DNA of 7,747 bases from an uncultured Lachnospiraceae bacterium. Its GTDB lineage: Bacteria; Bacillota; Clostridia; Lachnospirales; Lachnospiraceae. The notes below the pieces were generated by a model. It saw only the letters and a list, made by a program, of their open reading frames with translations, was not told the origin of the DNA and ran no database searches. Shown here piece by piece: positions 1 through 4,029 of this stretch. A program made the translations under genes and the position numbers. The DNA lies in contig CANQEB010000106.1 of NCBI GenBank assembly GCA_947594085.1, positions 1 through 7,747 of the forward strand. Direction: 5' to 3'. Numbering within the stretch: the stretch's first letter is position 1; each line of letters opens with the position of its first letter.

Positions 1-872
1 AGCTTCTGGGCGATATCGGCTTCGGCCCGTTCGAGGGCAACGTGATCAAGGCCATTCCGGTTTCTGACTGCAAGCTCACGAGAAAGGCGATCGACCAGAT
101 CTGTGCGGATATCGAGGTACAGGCAGGGAGCAAGGTATATTGGTTCAAGACGGACGAGAGCGGCGCGATCGCCGGTGGCATCGCGAAGTTCATTAACGCG
201 GATGCGGACAAGGTCTCCGCGGTGACCGCCAAGCTCGGACTGAAGCCGAACACACTGGTCATTCTGTCAGCGGGCAAGCTCGGCATGGCGCAGAAGGCTG
301 CCGGCGTGGCGGTCAGGAAACTCGGCGAGGCCTGCGAAGGACATATGGATAAAGAACGATATGAATTCTGTTGGGTTGTAGATTTCCCGATGTATGAGAT
401 CGGGGAGGAGTCCGGAGAGCTGGAGTTCTGCCACAATCCGTTCTCAATGCCGGCCGGCGGACTGGACGTGCTCATGAAAGCGGAGCGCGGCGAGATCGAT
501 CCGCTCGATATCCTCGCGGATCAGTACGATCTTGTCTGCAACGGCGTTGAGCTCTCGTCCGGCGCGGTCCGTAACCATGATCCGGAGATTATGATCAAAG
601 CGTTTGAGCTTGTAGGCTTGGGCGAGGAGGAAGTGAAGGCCAAATTCCCGGCTATGTACACGGCGTTTACCTACGGTGCGCCGCCGCATGCGGGCATCGC
701 GCCGGGCGTCGACCGCATGGTGATGCTGCTCTCGGGTGAGGAGTCGATCCGCGAAGTCATCGCTTTCCCGATGAACAAGAACGCGCAGGACATCATGATG
801 GGCGCGCCGTCAGAGGTGGAGCAGAAGCAGCTCGATGAGCTGAATATCTGCCTGAAGGAGATCGAAAAGTAA
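1..872 (+). CDS. aspS: Aspartyl-tRNA synthetase, C-terminal 289 residues (5'-truncated by window edge)
   Basis: This enzyme charges tRNA-Asp with aspartate in the cytoplasm. The reading frame is open from base 3, so the gene enters from the left and the GTG at 42 is an internal valine, not a start. The fragment covers the second part of the bacterial-specific GAD insertion domain (to about residue 115 of the fragment), then the rest of the class II catalytic core: WVVDFPMYE, HNPFSMP, a stretch around ELSSGAVRNHDP, and class II motif 3 (GIAPGVDRMVMLL, with the ATP-contacting Arg encoded at 714-716). It ends with the usual REVIAFPMNKNAQDIMMGAPS segment and a short tail. Full-length bacterial AspRS is about 590 residues, so roughly half is present. 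The N-terminal anticodon-binding domain and motifs 1 and 2 lie outside, so whether the enzyme also charges tRNA-Asn cannot be judged. The frame is intact and identity is very likely. Confidence 0.96.
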   Translation, partial: LLGDIGFGPFEGNVIKAIPVSDCKLTRKAIDQICADIEVQAGSKVYWFKTDESGAIAGGIAKFINADADKVSAVTAKLGLKPNTLVILSAGKLGMAQKAAGVAVRKLGEACEGHMDKERYEFCWVVDFPMYEIGEESGELEFCHNPFSMPAGGLDVLMKAERGEIDPLDILADQYDLVCNGVELSSGAVRNHDPEIMIKAFELVGLGEEEVKAKFPAMYTAFTYGAPPHAGIAPGVDRMVMLLSGEESIREVIAFPMNKNAQDIMMGAPSEVEQKQLDELNICLKEIEK

Positions 873-919
873 ACAGTATCCGGTTTCGCAGGATGATTCT
901 GCCCGGGAAACCGGTCTGT
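873..919 (+). terminator. Strong hairpin just after aspS, without a U-tract (atypical terminator or processing site)
   Basis: An 8-bp perfect stem CCGGTTTC (880-887) / GAAACCGG (907-914) begins a few bases after the aspS stop. It is capped by an inner GCAG (888-891) / CTGC (899-902) stem and extended by an outer ACAG (873-876) / CTGT (916-919) pairing across a small internal loop. No T-run follows, so it does not meet the usual intrinsic-terminator rule. It may be a weak or factor-assisted terminator, or a 3'-end stabilising structure on the aspS mRNA. The 3' arm GGAAACCGG recurs at 943-951, so an alternative longer pairing is possible. Confidence 0.45.
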
Positions 920-962
920 GGAACCTATGCGGAAAACAATGCGGAAACCGGGAAATTCCGGT

Positions 963-1000
963 AAAAAAAGATTGACACGCCCGGTGTGGTGTACTATAAT
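963..1000 (+). promoter_or_regulatory. Perfect-consensus SigA promoter for rplM-rpsI with upstream A-tract
   Basis: TTGACA (972-977) and TATAAT (995-1000) match the housekeeping -35 and -10 consensus at all twelve positions, with the optimal 17-bp spacer. An A7 tract at 963-969 lies immediately upstream of the -35 box, where the alpha-subunit-contacting UP element normally sits. Transcription should start near 1007, leaving an untranslated leader of about 250 nt before rplM. This strength is what is expected for a ribosomal protein operon. Confidence 0.9.
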
Positions 1001-1006
1001 ATTTGA

Positions 1007-1258
1007 CGTGTCGCCAGTTATTTCGGAACAATTCAAGATAACTGCGCTTTTACTTGCGTATAAATGTTCGAACCAAAGCCCCGGTCGGACATTTTACCAT
1101 AGCAATTTAAAAGAGACGAAACGCCCCGGAATGGTCAGCAAACATATTTCCGGAGTTTTGTCGAAAGAAGGATCTTCCGCGGGGAAGATCGCCGGGAGGA
1201 CGGAATTAAGCCTCTGCCAATCCGGAATGCATGTGAACGATTACAAGGAGGAAGACCA
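1007..1258 (+). promoter_or_regulatory. Long structured 5' leader of the rplM-rpsI mRNA (candidate autoregulatory leader)
   Basis: About 250 nt separate the predicted transcription start from the rplM start codon, with no credible ORF. Visible structures are a 7-bp stem CAGTTAT (1015-1021) / ATAACTG (1038-1044), extended by two pairs past a bulged base, and an 8-bp perfect hairpin GATCTTCC (1171-1178) / GGAAGATC (1183-1190) with a four-base loop. TTCCGG (1148-1153) can pair either with CCGGAA upstream (1126-1131) or, as TTCCGGA (1148-1154), with TCCGGAA downstream (1221-1227), 17 nt before the ribosome binding site. L13-binding leaders are known in Bacillota, but I cannot confirm from memory that this matches the described L13 leader family. 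No U-run supports an internal attenuator, so any control would more likely act on translation. Confidence 0.5.
1245..1251 (+). promoter_or_regulatory. Ribosome binding site of rplM
   Basis: AAGGAGG ends 7 nt before the ATG at 1259, an optimal Shine-Dalgarno arrangement. This settles the rplM start. It lies 17 nt downstream of a leader segment (1221-1227) that can take part in alternative pairing. Confidence 0.85.
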
Positions 1259-1687
1259 ATGAAAACATTTATGGCAAGTCCGGCGACGATTGAAAGAAAA
1301 TGGTACGTAGTGGACGCAGCTGATATGACGCTTGGCCGCCTGGCAGCAGGGGTTGCAAGTGTTCTGAGAGGAAAGAACAAGCCGACCTTTACCCCTCATA
1401 TTGATACAGGCGATTATGTGATCATCGTGAACGCAGACAAGGTCAAGGTGACCGGCAAGAAGCTGGATCAGAAGATTTACTATCATCATTCGGAGTACGT
1501 AGGTGGTATGAAAGAGACTACGCTGCGTGAGATGTTGGCGAAGAAACCGGAGAGAGTTGTTGAGCACGCTGTGAAGGGCATGCTTCCGAAGGGACCGCTC
1601 GGCAGAGAGATGTACAAGAAGCTCTTTGTATATGCCGGACCGGATCACAAACAGCAGGCGCAGAAGCCGGAAACGCTGACATTTTAA
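1259..1687 (+). CDS. rplM: 50S ribosomal protein L13
   Basis: L13 is a large-subunit protein that binds 23S rRNA early in 50S assembly. The product is 142 residues, the same length as the E. coli protein, and shows the family features: [15 protein letters not shown] near the N-terminus (about residues 15-29), then [25 protein letters not shown], the [11 protein letters not shown] segment in the middle, and the [30 protein letters not shown] block near the C-terminus. The ATG is preceded by AAGGAGG at optimal spacing. rpsI follows after only 10 nt, the standard L13-S9 operon, which is transcribed from the promoter at 972-1000. Production is likely controlled through the long leader. Confidence 0.98.
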   Translation: MKTFMASPATIERKWYVVDAADMTLGRLAAGVASVLRGKNKPTFTPHIDTGDYVIIVNADKVKVTGKKLDQKIYYHHSEYVGGMKETTLREMLAKKPERVVEHAVKGMLPKGPLGREMYKKLFVYAGPDHKQQAQKPETLTF

Positions 1688-1694
1688 AAGGAGG
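1687..1694 (+). promoter_or_regulatory. Ribosome binding site of rpsI (decides the start)
   Basis: AAAGGAGG overlaps the last base of the rplM stop codon. It ends 3 nt before an ATG at 1698 and 9 nt before a TTG at 1704. The second spacing is near optimal and the first is unusually tight, so the sequence favours the TTG. Confidence 0.75.
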
Positions 1695-1703
1695 TAAATG
1701 ACA

Positions 1704-2096
1704 TTGGCTAACGGAAGATTTTATGGAACGGGAAGAAGAAAAAAATCAATTGCCAGAGTGTATCTGATGCCGGGAACCGGCAAGATTACGATCAATAAAA
1801 GAGATATCGACGACTACTTCGGACTGGACACGCTGAAGCTGATCGTGCGCCAGCCGCTCGCAGCGACGGAGACCACCGATAAGTTTGACGTTCTCGTGAA
1901 CGTGCACGGTGGCGGGACGACCGGCCAGGCAGGTGCGATTCGCCACGGCATCGCGAGAGCGCTGCTCCAGGCGGACAATGATTACAGACCGACGCTCAAG
2001 TCCGCAGGTTACCTCACACGTGACCCGAGAATGAAAGAGCGTAAGAAATACGGTCTCAAAGCAGCCCGTAGAGCTCCGCAGTTCAGTAAGCGATAA
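1704..2096 (+). CDS. rpsI: 30S ribosomal protein S9
   Basis: S9 is a small-subunit head protein whose C-terminal tail reaches the P-site tRNA. The protein shows the family hallmarks: [14 protein letters not shown] near the N-terminus, [36 protein letters not shown] in the centre, and the basic C-terminus ending APQFSKR. Two starts are possible. The TTG at 1704 gives (M)ANGRFYGTG, 130 residues, the same N-terminal register and length as E. coli S9, with GGAGG 9 nt upstream. The ATG at 1698 adds two residues but leaves only 3 nt after GGAGG. I prefer the TTG. The gene is the second of the rplM-rpsI operon and is followed by a clear terminator. Confidence 0.97.
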   Translation: MANGRFYGTGRRKKSIARVYLMPGTGKITINKRDIDDYFGLDTLKLIVRQPLAATETTDKFDVLVNVHGGGTTGQAGAIRHGIARALLQADNDYRPTLKSAGYLTRDPRMKERKKYGLKAARRAPQFSKR

Positions 2097-2135
2097 CAAA
2101 GGCCTGCGGATTACCGCAAATCAAAATACACAGAC

Positions 2136-2173
2136 AAAGCCCCGAATGCTTGCATTCATGGGGCTTTTGTTGT
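2136..2173 (+). terminator. Intrinsic terminator of the rplM-rpsI operon, possibly bidirectional
   Basis: AAAGCCCC (2136-2143) pairs with GGGGCTTT (2160-2167). The stem continues with GAATG (2144-2148) / CATTC (2153-2157) around a four-base loop, with a 2-nt bulge at 2158-2159. A T-rich tail (CTTTTGTTG) follows. On the opposite strand the hairpin is followed by TTTG, so it could also stop read-through from the convergent cyclase gene. A small TGCGG/CCGCA hairpin (2105-2118) precedes it. Confidence 0.9.
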
Positions 2174-2232
2174 GTGGCTTGATTCCTGCCTGTTTTCTAT
2201 TCTACAAGTCGCTCTACGGTTCGCTTGTCCGC

Positions 2233-2253
2233 GAAAGAAAGTGGATGCTCCAC
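2233..2253 (-). terminator. Weak candidate terminator downstream of the diguanylate cyclase gene
   Basis: Read on the minus strand, GTGGA-GCA-TCCAC (2253 to 2241) forms a 5-bp hairpin followed by TTTCTTTC (2240 to 2233), about 60 nt beyond the cyclase stop codon. The stem is short, so the call is tentative. The bidirectional hairpin at 2136-2167 is the alternative stop. The rest of the 2174-2309 gap shows no gene I would accept. Confidence 0.3.
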
Positions 2254-2309
2254 AGGGCGTCTTTTGCCGTCTCTGTCATAATTGGAATCGATTTGGTATA
2301 TTTCCCTGG

Positions 2310-3788
2310 TCAGTGTTTTTTGCCGTCGTAAATATTGAATCCGTCTCTGCCGCCTTTCTTGGTCTCATAGAGGGCCAAGTCGGCTGTATGATACAGATCA
2401 TTGAAGGAATTGCCATACATTGGTGCGAAGGAGACGCCAATACTACAGGTGACATGATTGCCCTCACCTATATCCTTGAAATTGAAGGTGCGAATACTCT
2501 CATGGAGTTTCCTTACCTTAGCGATCGCGTTCGTGTCGGAGACAATGTTTTTCATCAGAATACAGAATTCATCTCCGCCGAGACGACCGATGATATCGTT
2601 CTCACGGAACTCCTGGCGGATAATATTGCTGACTTCGCGCAGAATCTCATCACCTACTGCATGGCCATAGGTGTCGTTGACTTCTTTGAAGTGGTCGATA
2701 TCGATCATAACGAAGGCCTGAAGACCGATTTTTTGTTCACTGTCGAGCCACTGCTGGATCATTTCCTCAGTGCTCTTTTTGTTGAGCATTCCGGTCAACA
2801 GGTCACTCTGGCCCATCTCCAAAAGCTCCTTCTGCGTGCGATTCGTCGAGAGAAGGACGGTTAACAGCAGAGCAGACATGCCGAGAATGAGGGCGGTGCA
2901 AAGGACGATCCCATATCGAGAGATAAAATCATAAGAGCTGCGGGCGACAGACCTTGGCACCATGTAGCACAGCATCCAATTGCTGATCTCAAGTGGCTGA
3001 TATGCCATATAATATTTCTGCTTTCTGTACGTGAGAGAGAATAATTCCTTGTTCTGATTCGCGAAATCTTCCAAAACAGTATTGCGTGGCTTGTCCTTCG
3101 GAAGCTTGATATTGTACAGTTGATTAAAGAAATTAGCCTCGTACGTAATAAGCTGGGACATGCGCTCATCGGTGACGTGCGCGATCACGGTTCCGTCTGA
3201 ATCGACGATCATGATCGTGCCCGAGCCGGAATAGTTGTCTACCAGAAGCATGTCGGACAACGTGGAGAGATTGCATGAACCGCCTAACACACCGACCACT
3301 TCGCCATCGCGGAAAATCGGGGCGGCGAGAACGATACAAAGATCACCGTCTATATTGCTTTCGAGCGGTTCGCTGAATGCGCGCTCTCCGCTCATAGCCT
3401 TCTGAAAAAATTTATTAGAACCGACGAATCGCTTGCTGCCATCCGGATAAAAGCCTGTGCCGTCTGTGTCAATGATAACCATTCGGTTCATGGTGCTTTT
3501 TTCAGACATTGCGGTCAACAATTCAAGATTCTGTTCGCACGTAAGCTCCTCCTGCTGTCCGATATAGGCAGCCACACCTTCTATATATTGGAAGTGTTGA
3601 TTGATGATATTCTGGAAATTTTGGCTCTGATGTTCAATATTGCTGACGATCGTGCTGCGTGCGTTCTTTTCGATATCACGAAGTACACAGATAAAGAAAA
3701 CTATAGTGATACTGAGAACGAAAATCAGAAAGATTCCCATTGGCAAAAAATGGGATTTTGAATTAGCAGTTTTGTTTGGGTTTTGCAT
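2310..3788 (-). CDS. Membrane-bound diguanylate cyclase with extracellular Cache-type sensor and GGDEF domain
   Basis: The product (492 residues) should make cyclic di-GMP from two GTP, linking an external signal to the surface-lifestyle second messenger. Order of domains: a short cytoplasmic N-terminus, a membrane segment at about 14-36, an extracellular region of about 255 residues resembling a Cache/dCache sensor (for example VIIDTDGTGFYPDG, then IMIVDSDGTVIAHV), a second membrane segment at about 293-314, and a GGDEF domain to the end. In the catalytic part MIDIDHFKEVNDTYGHAVGD carries the metal- and substrate-binding residues, GGDEF is intact at 404-408, and RxxD (R395 to D398) lies five residues before it, the product-inhibition I-site. 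No EAL domain is present. The ATG has GGAG 6 nt upstream (3795-3798). The gene is convergent with rpsI and divergent from the fusion gene. The sensed ligand is unknown. Confidence 0.93.
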   Translation of the reverse strand: MQNPNKTANSKSHFLPMGIFLIFVLSITIVFFICVLRDIEKNARSTIVSNIEHQSQNFQNIINQHFQYIEGVAAYIGQQEELTCEQNLELLTAMSEKSTMNRMVIIDTDGTGFYPDGSKRFVGSNKFFQKAMSGERAFSEPLESNIDGDLCIVLAAPIFRDGEVVGVLGGSCNLSTLSDMLLVDNYSGSGTIMIVDSDGTVIAHVTDERMSQLITYEANFFNQLYNIKLPKDKPRNTVLEDFANQNKELFSLTYRKQKYYMAYQPLEISNWMLCYMVPRSVARSSYDFISRYGIVLCTALILGMSALLLTVLLSTNRTQKELLEMGQSDLLTGMLNKKSTEEMIQQWLDSEQKIGLQAFVMIDIDHFKEVNDTYGHAVGDEILREVSNIIRQEFRENDIIGRLGGDEFCILMKNIVSDTNAIAKVRKLHESIRTFNFKDIGEGNHVTCSIGVSFAPMYGNSFNDLYHTADLALYETKKGGRDGFNIYDGKKH

Positions 3789-3844
3789 TTGTAACTCCTA
3801 TAATTTGTAAAACAATCTGACAATAGACAATCAATTTCGTCCAT

Positions 3845-3900
3845 CAGATGTGAGAAAACACGTCTATTTGCTTATATACATTCCTATTGTATCACATCTG
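3845..3900. repeat. Repeated AGAYGTG half-sites around the cyclase promoter (candidate operators)
   Basis: CAGATGTGA (3845-3853) and TCACATCTG (3892-3900) are perfect 9-bp inverted arms separated by 38 bp. They flank the cyclase -10 box and transcription start, and their centres are 47 bp apart. The first arm is also half of a closer dyad, AGATGTG (3846-3852), N6, CACGTCT (3859-3865), with one mismatch. Three related half-sites thus sit in 56 bp. The distal arm lies upstream of the transcription start, so the long repeat cannot fold in the cyclase mRNA. A DNA-binding dimer is the simpler reading. The regulator is unknown. Confidence 0.45.
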
Positions 3901-3914
3901 TTTGAAATATTCAA
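3886..3914 (-). promoter_or_regulatory. Promoter of the diguanylate cyclase gene (extended -10)
   Basis: On the minus strand TTGAAT (3914 to 3909), a 17-bp spacer, and TACAAT (3891 to 3886) preceded by TGA form a good SigA promoter with an extended -10. Transcription would begin near 3879, giving a leader of about 90 nt. Inverted repeats overlap both boxes, which suggests regulation. Confidence 0.65.
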
Positions 3915-3924
3915 AAGAATATTT
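3905..3924. repeat. Perfect AT-rich palindrome overlapping the cyclase -35 box
   Basis: AAATATTC (3905-3912), AAAA, GAATATTT (3917-3924) is a perfect 8-bp inverted repeat with a 4-bp centre. It covers the minus-strand -35 box (3909-3914). The surrounding 60 bases (3901-3960) hold only 9 G or C, so chance palindromes are more likely than usual here. It may be an operator or a flexible promoter element. Confidence 0.35.
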
Positions 3925-3972
3925 AATAAATATAAAAAAATATGCTGCAGACAATATATTTTGACTCGGATG

Positions 3973-4001
3973 TAGACAAATGCGAGGTAATTTTGTAAGA
4001 T
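3973..4001 (+). promoter_or_regulatory. Probable promoter of the GTPase-nuclease fusion gene
   Basis: TAGACA (3973-3978, five of six consensus -35 bases), a 17-bp spacer and TAAGAT (3996-4001, four of six -10 bases) would start transcription near 4008, about 22 nt before the preferred ATG at 4030. The match is moderate. This position makes the GTG at 4009 an unlikely translation start, since it would have almost no leader. Confidence 0.45.
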
Positions 4002-4012
4002 AGATACCGTGA

Positions 4013-4024
4013 AAAGGTGTGAGG
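4013..4024 (+). promoter_or_regulatory. Ribosome binding site of the fusion gene (decides the start)
   Basis: AAGGTGTGAGG lies at 4014-4024, with GAGG (4021-4024) ending 5 nt before the ATG at 4030. The upstream GTG at 4009 has no Shine-Dalgarno sequence before it (the preceding bases are AT-rich), so the ATG at 4030 is the better start. Confidence 0.6.
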
Positions 4025-4029
4025 ATGGT

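Noticed and set aside
42..44. GTG as a start codon of a 276-residue aspS product
   Set aside because: The frame is open to base 3 and the upstream residues continue the AspRS sequence, so the gene is cut by the window edge and this is an internal valine.
947..969. ACCGG/CCGGT hairpin followed by A7 as a terminator
   Set aside because: The run after the hairpin is A, not T, on this strand, and on the other strand the T-run comes before the hairpin. The A-tract fits an UP element better.
918..1262. 114-residue ORF between aspS and rplM
   Set aside because: It spans the perfect promoter and the rplM leader, has no ribosome binding site and its product resembles nothing; treated as chance.
2146..2331. 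61-residue hydrophobic ORF on the plus strand after rpsI
   Set aside because: It begins inside the terminator loop without a Shine-Dalgarno sequence and runs into the antisense cyclase gene.
2172..2864. 230-residue plus-strand ORF
   Set aside because: It is an antisense shadow of the GGDEF coding region, starts in the terminator tail and has no ribosome binding site.
4009..4011. GTG start of the fusion gene (943 residues)
   Set aside because: There is no ribosome binding site upstream and it lies almost at the predicted transcription start. The ATG at 4030 has GAGG at 5 nt.
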